From DATBDM01 sp036269915 (GTDB lineage Bacteria; Actinomycetota; Thermoleophilia; Solirubrobacterales; Solirubrobacteraceae): a DNA stretch of 12,156 nt. Shown here piece by piece: positions 6,419 through 12,156 of this stretch (the first letter of the stretch is position 1; each line of letters starts with the position of its first letter). The stretch lies in NCBI GenBank assembly GCA_036269915.1, contig DATBDM010000102.1:1-12156 (forward strand), read 5' to 3'. The notes beneath the pieces were generated by a model that was given only the letters and a program-made list of their open reading frames with translations, was not told where the DNA came from and ran no database searches. The position numbers were made by a program, and so were the translations under genes.

Positions 6419-7855
6419 CTATGCGGCGAGCGCCTCCGGGTTGAGCGCGGCCGCCGTCCGGCGCGCCGACGCGGTCGCCCGGCCGCTCGTGGCCACGAGG
6501 CCGAGCACGAGCACCACGGCGCCGAAGGCCGTCAGCGTCCACCAGCCGGGGTGACTCGCCGAGGACAGATCGCCCTGACCCGGCGCTCCGCCGTGCGAGG
6601 CCACGATCGCCCCGACGACGGCGACGCCGAGCGTCTGGCCGAACTGCCGGGAGGTGGTGGCGATCGCGGCGGCGACGCCCGCCTGGGCGCGCGGCATGCC
6701 GGACACGGCCGCGTTCGTGATCGGCGCGTTGACGAACCCGAGGCCGATCCCGAAGACCACGTAGGTCGCGACCAGCGACTCGAGCGACGTCCCGGGCTCG
6801 ATCCCGCCGAGCATCGCGCACGCGGCGGCGAGGCAGACGCCGGCGATGAGCAGGGGCAGGCGCGGTCCGCGACGGCCGACGATGCGCCCCGACAGGGGTG
6901 AGATCGCCACCAGCACGAGGGCCATCGGCACCGTGGCGAGACCGGCCTGCACCGGCGAGAGCCCGCGGACCTCCTGGAGGTAGAGCGTGTTGAGGAAGAG
7001 GAACCCGCCGAACGCGGCGAACGCGGCCACCGAGATCGCGATGGCGGACGAGAACGGGACGGAGCGGAAGAACCGCACGTCGACGAGCGGGTCATCGCGG
7101 CGGGGCTCGTAGAGCGCGAGCCCGAGGAGCGCGGCGGCCGCCGCCGAGAACGCGGCGACGATGGCGGGGGACGACCAGCCCCCGGTCGGGGCCTCGATGA
7201 TGCCGTAGGTGACGGAGCCCAGCAGGACGGTGACGAGGAGCTGGCCGACGGGATCGAACCGTCGCGGCCGCGGCGCCCGCGACTCCGGGATGTAGCGGAG
7301 CGTCAGGGCGATCGCGGTGAGCCCCAGCGGGACGTTGATCAGGAAGATCCAGGGCCAGCCGACCGAGGAGACGAGCCCGCCGCCCACGATCGGCCCGAAC
7401 GCCAGCGAGATGCCGAACCCGGCGCCCCACACGCCCACCGCCTGCGCCCGTTCGCGCGGCTCGGTGAAGGTGTTGGTGATGATCGACATCGCGACCGGGT
7501 TGAGCATCGAGGCGCCGACACCCTGGAGCACGCGGAAGAGCACGAGCAGCTCGACCGTCGGCGCCAGGCTGCAGAGCAGCGACGCCGTCGAGAACACGGC
7601 GAGGCCCATGACGAAGGTCCGCCGGCGGCCGATCCGGTCGGCCATCGACCCCGAGAACATCAGCAGGCTCGCCATCACGACCGTGTAGGCGCTGACCGTC
7701 CACTGCAGTCCCGCGACGCCGGCGTGGAGATCCCCCGCGATGGAGGGGAGCGCCACGTTCACCGCGGTGATGTCGAGCCCGACGATGAGCAGGCTCATGC
7801 AGCTGATCAGCAGGATGCCGATCCGGCGGTCGCGGGAGAGTGGTTGCTGGTTCAT
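6419..7855 (-). CDS. MFS transporter, DHA2 (EmrB/QacA-like) family, complete
   Basis: This complete 478-residue, probably 14-helix drug:proton antiporter lies in the inner membrane. Signatures are GLDITAVNVALPSI in the first helix (residues 26-39), motif A GSMADRIGRRRT (69-80), RVLQGVGASMLNP (108-120), motif C through GISLAFGPIVGG (148-159), and WPWIFLINVPLG (167-178). The length and layout fit the EmrB/QacA subfamily. The reading frame is open far upstream across the MMPL gene, but family sequence begins at the ATG at 7855. That start lies inside a perfect palindrome and has no Shine-Dalgarno sequence. The MarR gene follows after 11 bases, the classic arrangement of a pump and its own regulator. 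The second MMPL gene ends 29 bases upstream on the same strand, so read-through from it is possible. It is related to, but clearly different from, the MFS protein at the left edge. Confidence 0.94.
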   Translation of the reverse strand: MNQQPLSRDRRIGILLISCMSLLIVGLDITAVNVALPSIAGDLHAGVAGLQWTVSAYTVVMASLLMFSGSMADRIGRRRTFVMGLAVFSTASLLCSLAPTVELLVLFRVLQGVGASMLNPVAMSIITNTFTEPRERAQAVGVWGAGFGISLAFGPIVGGGLVSSVGWPWIFLINVPLGLTAIALTLRYIPESRAPRPRRFDPVGQLLVTVLLGSVTYGIIEAPTGGWSSPAIVAAFSAAAAALLGLALYEPRRDDPLVDVRFFRSVPFSSAIAISVAAFAAFGGFLFLNTLYLQEVRGLSPVQAGLATVPMALVLVAISPLSGRIVGRRGPRLPLLIAGVCLAAACAMLGGIEPGTSLESLVATYVVFGIGLGFVNAPITNAAVSGMPRAQAGVAAAIATTSRQFGQTLGVAVVGAIVASHGGAPGQGDLSSASHPGWWTLTAFGAVVLVLGLVATSGRATASARRTAAALNPEALAA

Positions 7856-7867
7856 AACTATTATGAA
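7851..7867. promoter_or_regulatory. Candidate MarR operator: perfect 17-bp palindrome over the MFS start codon
   Basis: TTCATAA-CTA-TTATGAA has perfect 7-base arms and a 3-base centre. It is strikingly A/T-rich in a GC-rich genome and matches the size and symmetry of MarR-family operators. The MFS start codon (7853-7855, minus strand) is inside the left arm. Overlapping it on the minus strand are TATATT (7866-7871) as a possible -10 element and TTGCGG (7890-7895) as a -35 element with 18-base spacing. Binding there would block both initiation of transcription and access to the start region. Confidence 0.72.
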
Positions 7868-7884
7868 TATAACAGCACTACGGG

Positions 7885-10086
7885 TCAGGCCGCAACCGCT
7901 GTCGCCTCGGGCGCGAGCCTCGGCAGCCAGCCGAGGCGCCGGGGCAGGTACCAGTTGCGCTCGCCGAGCAGCTTCATCGTGGCCGGGAGCAGGACGGCGC
8001 GGACGATCGTCGCGTCGATCAGGATCGCGGCGGCGAGGCCCACGCCGATCTGCTTGGCCAGCTGGTCGCTGCCGAGCGCGAAGGAGCCGAACACGGCGAC
8101 CATGACGAGCGCCGCGCTGCTCACGACGCCGGCGGTGCTCCTGAGGCCGTGGGCGACCGCGTCGTCGTTGCTCATCCCCCGGCTCACGGCTTCGCGGACG
8201 CGGCTCAGGATGAACACGTGGTAGTCCATCGAGAGGCCGAAGAGGATCACGAAGAGGAACAGCGGGATCCACGGGGCGATGCCGCCGACCGACTGGAAGT
8301 CGAGCAGCCTCTCGCCGTGGCCGTCCTGGAAGACGAGCACGAGGACGCCGTAGGCGGCGCCGACCGACAGCAGGTTGAGGAAGATCGCCTTGATCGGCAC
8401 GACGATCGACCGGAACGTGACCAGCAGCAGGATGAACGCGAGCACGAGCACGAACGCGAACACGAGCGGCGCGCGCGAGGTCATGGCGTCGACGAAGTCC
8501 TTCGAGCCGGCCGTCATCCCGGTCACGGCGATCTCGGCGCCTCCGAGCCGGCCGACGGTGGCCGGGACGACCTCGGAGCGCAGCACCTGCAGCGAGCGCT
8601 CGGACGCGGCGTCGGTGCCGCCGCCCTCGACCGAGAGGCCGACGACGGCCACGGTCCTGTCGGGGCTGATCTCGACGTGCGAGGGCTCGGACAGCCGGCC
8701 GCTGGCCAGCGCCCGGTCGTGCAGCTGCCGGATCGCGGATTGGACCGGCGATGTCGTGACGTCCCGGGCCTTGACGACGATCGTGGCCGGGACCGCACCG
8801 CCGGGGAAGGCCGCCTGCAACCGGTCGTGGGTCCGGATGACGGGCTGGCTGCGCGAGTAGCCGTCGAAGCCCGGGTCCTTGAACTGCATGCCGAGTGCGG
8901 GGACGCACAGGGCGGCGAGCAGGCCGCCGGCGAGCACCGACGAGATCAGCGGGCGCCGGAGGACGCGCGTGAGGATGGCGTTCCAGACACGCGACTCGCC
9001 CTTGGCGGCATGGCGGCGCTTGGCGACAAAGGGAACGCGGCCCTTCTCGAGCCAGCGCTTGCGGCCCAGGAACGCGAGCATCGCGGGCAGGAAGGTCAGC
9101 GACCCGAGCATGGCGACGGCGACGACGAGCATCGTGCCGATCCCGAAGCCCACGAAGACCGGGTTGCCCGCGAAGAGCAGCCCGGCCATCGCGATCAGCA
9201 CGGTCGTGCCGGAGACGAGCACCGCGCGGCCCGAGGTCGCGGCAGCGAACTCCACCGCCGCCTCGACCGAGCGGCCGCGGTCGCGCTCCTCCATCACGCG
9301 GCGCGAGTAGAACATGGCGTAGTCCACGCCGACGGCGAGGCCGATGATGACCACGAGCTCGGCCACGTCGGCGGGAAGGGCGTAGAGCTGACTGACCGGG
9401 CCGAGCAGGCCGACCGTGCCCGCGACTGCGGTGGCGCCGAGCACGAGCGGGAGACCGGCGGCCACGATCGACCCGAACGCGACCAGCAGGATGACCAGGA
9501 TGAGGGCGGTGGAGATCAGCTGCGAGCGCTTGCCGTCCCTCGCGTCCTGCGCCTTGATCGCCCTGGCCGCGGAGACCTTGCCGAACTGCTCGACCCGCAC
9601 GTCGGGATGAGCGAGACGGGCGGCGGCCACGGCGGCGAGCGGCTGCTCGACGAGCGTCTCGACGCGCTTCTCCGACCCGCGCATCGCGAAGTTCACGACG
9701 ACCGAGCGGCCGTCCGCGGAGACGGTGTTCGCGCGGGCGGCGGGATCGAGCGGGCTCTCGATGTCCGTGACGCCGTCGATCCGCTGCAGGCGCCTGACGA
9801 CGTCGCTCACCGCGGCCGTCATCGCAGGATCGCCGGCCCTGACCGAGCCCTTGCCCTGCACGAGCACCTGCTCGCCGGCCTGCTCGGGGAAGCCGGCGGC
9901 CCGGACGATCATGTCGCCGCGCTTGGACTCGCCGCTGCCGCGCGCCGACTGGTCGAGGTCGTTCTGGCCGATCCTCCCGCCGGCGAGGACGGCGAGGACG
10001 ACGAACGCGAACCAGCCGATGATGGCCGCCTTCCGGTGCGTGGCGCTCCATCGACCGGCGCGCGCTGCGAGGTTGTGAGACTGCAT
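7885..10086 (-). CDS. MMPL family RND-type transporter (second copy)
   Basis: This 733-residue proton-driven exporter has the full MMPL layout: helix at about 20-37, outer loop domain to about 190, five helices, then a second loop domain and helix bundle. Both Asp-Tyr proton-relay pairs are kept: D255-Y256 (AVGVDYAMF) and D621-Y622 (GLSMDYHVF). The start ATG at 10086 is supported by a good ribosome site, GGGGAGG, six bases upstream. The C-terminus NWYLPRRLGWLPRL resembles the WSLPRWLDRILP end of the first MMPL copy, but overall the two differ enough to be old paralogues rather than a recent duplication. It is divergent from a TetR gene with a double operator between them, and leads into the MFS-MarR-acyltransferase run. 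Export of a lipophilic toxic compound under TetR control is the likely role; the substrate is unknown. Confidence 0.94.
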   Translation of the reverse strand: MQSHNLAARAGRWSATHRKAAIIGWFAFVVLAVLAGGRIGQNDLDQSARGSGESKRGDMIVRAAGFPEQAGEQVLVQGKGSVRAGDPAMTAAVSDVVRRLQRIDGVTDIESPLDPAARANTVSADGRSVVVNFAMRGSEKRVETLVEQPLAAVAAARLAHPDVRVEQFGKVSAARAIKAQDARDGKRSQLISTALILVILLVAFGSIVAAGLPLVLGATAVAGTVGLLGPVSQLYALPADVAELVVIIGLAVGVDYAMFYSRRVMEERDRGRSVEAAVEFAAATSGRAVLVSGTTVLIAMAGLLFAGNPVFVGFGIGTMLVVAVAMLGSLTFLPAMLAFLGRKRWLEKGRVPFVAKRRHAAKGESRVWNAILTRVLRRPLISSVLAGGLLAALCVPALGMQFKDPGFDGYSRSQPVIRTHDRLQAAFPGGAVPATIVVKARDVTTSPVQSAIRQLHDRALASGRLSEPSHVEISPDRTVAVVGLSVEGGGTDAASERSLQVLRSEVVPATVGRLGGAEIAVTGMTAGSKDFVDAMTSRAPLVFAFVLVLAFILLLVTFRSIVVPIKAIFLNLLSVGAAYGVLVLVFQDGHGERLLDFQSVGGIAPWIPLFLFVILFGLSMDYHVFILSRVREAVSRGMSNDDAVAHGLRSTAGVVSSAALVMVAVFGSFALGSDQLAKQIGVGLAAAILIDATIVRAVLLPATMKLLGERNWYLPRRLGWLPRLAPEATAVAA

Positions 10087-10092
10087 CTGAGG

Positions 10093-10099
10093 CCTCCCC
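10093..10099 (-). promoter_or_regulatory. Ribosome binding site of the second MMPL gene
   Basis: GGGGAGG on the minus strand lies six bases before the ATG at 10086. It is one of the few strong Shine-Dalgarno sequences in the window and fixes this start. It contrasts with the neighbouring genes that have none. Confidence 0.7.
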
Positions 10100-10109
10100 G
10101 ATAGGGTTT

Positions 10110-10145
10110 CTTACGCTGTAAGGCAACTGTGCCTTACACTGTAAG
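10110..10145. promoter_or_regulatory. Candidate double TetR operator
   Basis: Two near-identical 13-base palindromes, CTTACGCTGTAAG (10110-10122) and CTTACACTGTAAG (10133-10145), each have perfect CTTAC/GTAAG arms and lie 23 bases apart. Together they also form a longer dyad, since TGTAAGGCA in the left half faces TGCCTTACA in the right half. They lie between the divergent TetR and MMPL genes. Possible promoter elements inside the sites (TTACGC at 10111-10116 and TACACT at 10135-10140, plus strand) would be blocked by bound repressor. Confidence 0.75.
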
Positions 10146-10177
10146 AAGCCGCTAGTGGGGTAAACCGAACCGCCGCG

Positions 10178-10852
10178 ATGAGCAGACCCGAATCCGCCAC
10201 CGAGACCCGAGCGCCGCTGAGCACCGAGCGCGTGCTCCAGACGGCCGTGAGGCTCGCCGATCGTCATGGGATCGAGTGGTTGTCGATGCGCAAGCTCGCC
10301 GAGGAGCTCGGCGTGGCCGCGATGTCGCTCTACCACCATGTGCCCAACAAGGTCGCGCTCGTCGACGGGATGATCGACATCGTCTTCGGTGAGATCGAGC
10401 CGCCGTCGCTCGAGCTCGACTGGAAGACGGCGATGCGCCGGCGAGCCGTCTCGACCCGCGAGGCGCTCAACCGCCACCGCTGGGCGGTCGGCCACATGGA
10501 GGGGCGCACGAGCCACGGCACCGCGAACCTCAGGCTCCACGAGGCGGTGCTCGCGTGCCTGCGCGCGGCCGGCTTCTCGCTGGAGATGACCGTGCACGCG
10601 TACTCCGTCCAGGACGCCTACATCTACGGCTTCGCGCTCCAGGAGACCGACATGTCCTCCGACACGCCCGAGGACTTCGCGGCCGAGGCGCAGCGGCAGA
10701 TGAACGCCTACCAGGACGTGCTGGCGGACTACCCGAACCTCGTCGAGGTCGTCGGCGGCCACGTCGCCGAGTCGGGCTACGACTACGCCGCGGAGTTCCT
10801 CTTCGGCCTCGACCTCATCCTCGACGCGCTCGACGGGCTCCGCGGACGGTGA
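10178..10852 (+). CDS. TetR/AcrR family transcriptional regulator with TetR_C-like ligand domain
   Basis: This 224-residue repressor has an N-terminal TetR helix-turn-helix at about 16-62, with LSMRKLAEELGVAAMSLYHH (35-54) and VPNK as the recognition part. The LSMRKLAxELGV...LYHHVxNK pattern is typical of the TetR-proper subgroup, whose C-terminal domain (about 75-222 here) is an all-helical dimer and ligand pocket. The chosen ATG gives a normal short N-terminal arm. No Shine-Dalgarno sequence is seen in the 30 bases before it. The gene is divergent from the second MMPL exporter, with two palindromes between them, so it very probably represses both itself and the pump and is released by a pump substrate. 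No enzyme or biosynthetic gene next to it hints at the ligand. Confidence 0.94.
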   Translation: MSRPESATETRAPLSTERVLQTAVRLADRHGIEWLSMRKLAEELGVAAMSLYHHVPNKVALVDGMIDIVFGEIEPPSLELDWKTAMRRRAVSTREALNRHRWAVGHMEGRTSHGTANLRLHEAVLACLRAAGFSLEMTVHAYSVQDAYIYGFALQETDMSSDTPEDFAAEAQRQMNAYQDVLADYPNLVEVVGGHVAESGYDYAAEFLFGLDLILDALDGLRGR

Positions 10853-10950
10853 GGCCTTCGCCGTTCAAGGGCGAGTGGACCACGGTGCGCACCTACGCGA
10901 TCCTGCGGCGCGAATGGGCGCCCCGGCCCTGAACGCACACCCGCCTGGCG
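10853..10950. other. Short convergent gap with a coding-like remnant
   Basis: This 98-base gap lies between the convergent TetR and DUF2294 genes. From 10861 the plus strand reads as KGEWTTVRTYAILRREW, ending at TGA 10930-10932. It has plausible protein composition but no start of its own and no recognised family. A weak hairpin (GGCGC, 6-base loop, GCGCC, within 10900-10925) has no following T-run, so it is not a clear terminator. Confidence 0.3.
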
Positions 10951-11358
10951 TCAGGTCGTCACGGGCCCGTGGCCGTCGCCGCTCACGTCGATGGCCTCGA
11001 ACGTGAAGATCTCCCAGACGACGTTCGCCTCGGGATCGACGGCGCTGGCGAAGGCACGCACCTTGCGGTGCACGAGCTCCTCGATCGTCTCGACGAACTC
11101 AGTGGTCGTGGCGGTCTGCAGGTAACTGCGCGACTCGATGACGCGCTGCTTGTCGCCCATCTGGACCATGGCGTGCTCCGCGGGTAACAGCGCATCCTCG
11201 AGGAGGCAGACCAACGTGTCGCTGCCCGCGAAGTTCGAGCGCGCGCGGGTCGGCCCCCGCCCGAACTGCTCTTTGTGCAACGAGACCATCGCGTTCGACA
11301 CCGCGTTCAGGATGTTCGACCCGCCCAGCTCGCGCTGTGCGCCTTGGGTGTCGGCCAT
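10951..11358 (-). CDS. DUF2294 / MpsC-family protein
   Basis: This 135-residue soluble protein belongs to the DUF2294 family, also named for MpsC of a proposed sodium-translocating membrane-potential system. Recognisable features are HKEQFGRGPTRARSNFAGSD (residues 28-47), the LLEDALLPAE segment (52-61), QRVIESR (71-77), and EELVHRKVRAFASAVDPEAN (93-112) leading to a VVWEIF strand. No signal peptide or membrane helix is visible, so any membrane role would have to be through partners. The ATG at 11358 has GAGAGGGG seven bases upstream. It lies 103 bases after the STAS gene on the same strand, and both may be one transcription unit. The biochemical function of the family is poorly established; association with stress or sigma-factor control is suggested only by the neighbour. 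Confidence 0.85.
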   Translation of the reverse strand: MADTQGAQRELGGSNILNAVSNAMVSLHKEQFGRGPTRARSNFAGSDTLVCLLEDALLPAEHAMVQMGDKQRVIESRSYLQTATTTEFVETIEELVHRKVRAFASAVDPEANVVWEIFTFEAIDVSGDGHGPVTT

Positions 11359-11461
11359 GACCGATCCCCTCTCTGTCTCCCTCTGAGACGAACCACAGGC
11401 AAGCGGAGGAAGAGCCAGAACCCACGAGCGGCTGCTGCGCTCCCAACCATAGCGCCGCTGG

Positions 11462-11812
11462 TCAGGGCTCTGTGAAGTTGATTCGTCCTGCCGTGCGGGT
11501 GACCTCGAACACGCGCATCACCGAAGGAGGTCCCGGGACGAAGGCGATCGAAAACCCGTCCTGACGCGCCTCGGCGTCGAGCGCGAGGATCAGCCTCAGC
11601 CCTGCGGCGTCCATGAACTCGAGCTTGCTCAAGTCGACGATCATGCGCCGAAACCCGGCTCGGCGCAGTTGCTGGATCTGGCCCTCGAGTACGCGGACGG
11701 TGGCCATGTCCAACTCGCCGGCCGGGCGCACGCGCACGACCTCCCGTTCGGGCTCGACCTCGCACGCGAGAACCGTGCGGTCTGAACAATCGCGAGGCGA
11801 TCCGTCCGTCAT
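11462..11812 (-). CDS. STAS-domain protein, anti-sigma-factor-antagonist-like
   Basis: A single STAS domain fills nearly all of its 116 residues. Beta strands and helices run from VVRVRPAGELDMATVRVLEG (25-44) through RRMIVDLSKLEFMDAAGLRL (55-74) to PGPPSVMRVFEVTRTAG (93-109). By family it is a cytoplasmic partner-switch protein like SpoIIAA or RsbV, which binds an anti-sigma kinase and frees a sigma factor. In those proteins the Ser or Thr in the D-S-S/T-G loop is phosphorylated; here the loop is M67-D68-A69-A70-G71, so the phospho-acceptor is absent. The protein may therefore be constantly active or tuned only by binding. The ATG at 11812 has AGAAGGGG eight bases upstream. No kinase or sigma-factor gene lies in the window; a DUF2294 gene follows on the same strand. 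Confidence 0.92.
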   Translation of the reverse strand: MTDGSPRDCSDRTVLACEVEPEREVVRVRPAGELDMATVRVLEGQIQQLRRAGFRRMIVDLSKLEFMDAAGLRLILALDAEARQDGFSIAFVPGPPSVMRVFEVTRTAGRINFTEP

Positions 11813-11999
11813 GTCGAGGACCCCTTCTCAACTCGTCGCTCTGAGAGGAGCCGTGGTCCGTGACGACGAACCCTGACCGCCTGACGTTCCGGCACTGGAG
11901 CCGTGACCTGCAAAGCCACGACCTAGGTCCGGATTTAACCAGAATCGCTCGACGGTCGCGGCCGGTTTTCTCCCAGCGAGCGGGCTGTCGGCGGCAGCA
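11813..11999. other. Non-coding region upstream of the STAS gene
   Basis: This 187-base region holds no supportable gene. It contains a perfect 10-base palindrome GACCTAGGTC (11920-11929), a nearby A/T-rich patch (11932-11943) and two direct copies of GGAGCCGTG (11847-11855 and 11897-11905), 50 bases apart. These are likely part of the STAS promoter region, but no convincing -35/-10 pair can be assigned. It also holds the downstream end of the ABC permease transcript; no terminator hairpin with a T-run is seen. Confidence 0.4.
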
Positions 12000-12156
12000 T
12001 CACGGCTTCGGGTCGCGGTTGAACAGCCGCTTGGCCCACAGGTAACCGCCCAGCCCGATGCCGGCGCTCCAGGCGACGGCGAGCACCGCGCTGTGCTGGG
12101 GGGTCGGGGCGCCGATCAGCAATCCGCGCACCGTTTCCATGACGGGCGTGAAGGGC
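12000..12156 (-). CDS. ABC-2 type transporter permease (DrrB-like), C-terminal 51 residues only
   Basis: The minus strand encodes the end of an ABC-2 membrane permease, entering from the right edge and stopping at TGA (12000-12002). The readable part begins PFTPVMETVRGLLIGAP, continues through one hydrophobic helix (about AVLAVAWSAGIGLGGYLWA), and ends KRLFNRDPKP. This matches the usual close of daunorubicin-type (DrrB) exporter permeases: a P-x-x-E-x-x-R-G-L-L-x-G loop, a last transmembrane helix, then a short basic tail with RLF-x-R. Such permeases pair with a DrrA-type ATPase encoded next to them, which would lie to the right of this window. It points to a fifth efflux system at this locus. 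The substrate cannot be inferred. Confidence 0.82.
   Translation of the reverse strand, partial: PFTPVMETVRGLLIGAPTPQHSAVLAVAWSAGIGLGGYLWAKRLFNRDPKP

Noticed and set aside
8149..10104. A 651-codon plus-strand frame opposite the second MMPL gene
   Set aside because: It has low-complexity charged composition and lies antisense to a gene with a good ribosome site and full family motifs.
6419..10762. A 1447-codon open minus-strand frame that could be read as one giant fused protein
   Set aside because: Only its last 478 codons, from the ATG at 7855, resemble a real protein (MFS). The upstream part is an Arg/Gly-rich shadow of the MMPL gene in another frame and is open only because stop codons are rare at this GC content.
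10960..10971. Perfect palindrome CACGGGCCCGTG
   Set aside because: It lies inside the 3' coding end of the DUF2294 gene, is pure G/C-rich symmetry and has no T-run, so neither an operator nor a terminator is supported.
1..12156. Possible CRISPR arrays, tRNA or rRNA genes, insertion sequences or phage genes
   Set aside because: No regularly spaced repeats, no recognisable RNA gene, no transposase or integrase and no terminal repeats were seen on either strand by eye.

Overview
This window is very GC-rich with dense, closely packed genes, strong G/C third-position bias and many spurious long antisense open frames. Together with the families present (MmyB-type XRE regulator, paired MMPL exporters, DUF2294/MpsC next to an STAS protein, DrrB-like ABC permease), this suggests an actinobacterium. 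A Thermoleophilia/Solirubrobacterales-like soil lineage is my best guess, but that is inference only.

Layout from left to right. (1) 1-1269, minus: a DHA2-type MFS drug exporter cut by the left edge, divergent from an HxlR regulator (1337-1798, plus), with a palindrome in the 67-base gap. (2) 1785-2636, minus: an XRE/MmyB regulator whose tail overlaps the HxlR tail, divergent from a decayed short-chain dehydrogenase (2638-3005, plus). (3) 3058-5223, plus: an MMPL exporter. (4) A minus-strand run read from 10086 leftward: MMPL exporter (7885-10086), MFS exporter (6419-7855), MarR regulator (5985-6407) and a PlsC-type acyltransferase (5234-5950), which converges on the first MMPL gene. (5) 10178-10852, plus: a TetR regulator divergent from the second MMPL gene, with a doubled TetR-type operator between them. 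(6) Minus strand: an STAS anti-sigma-factor antagonist (11462-11812) followed by a DUF2294/MpsC protein (10951-11358). (7) 12000-12156, minus: the last 51 codons of a DrrB-like ABC-2 permease.

The common theme is export of toxic or lipophilic compounds. Five transporters lie in 12 kb, and the four nearly complete ones each sit beside a regulator of a different family (HxlR, XRE/MmyB, MarR, TetR). Three of the intergenic or start regions carry inverted repeats that fit the neighbouring regulator. The MarR-side and TetR-side sites are near-ideal palindromes, so local autoregulated switches are likely.

The points most worth following up are: the SDR relic, which has lost its active site through deletions and frameshifts; an STAS protein with Ala at the usual phosphorylation position; the operator palindrome that covers the start codon of the second MFS gene; and a repeated arrangement in which a TAnnnT -10-like hexamer sits 6-8 bases before the start codon, suggesting leaderless mRNAs. 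I found no RNA genes, CRISPR arrays, insertion sequences or attachment sites, and no convincing new multi-gene defence or biosynthetic system.
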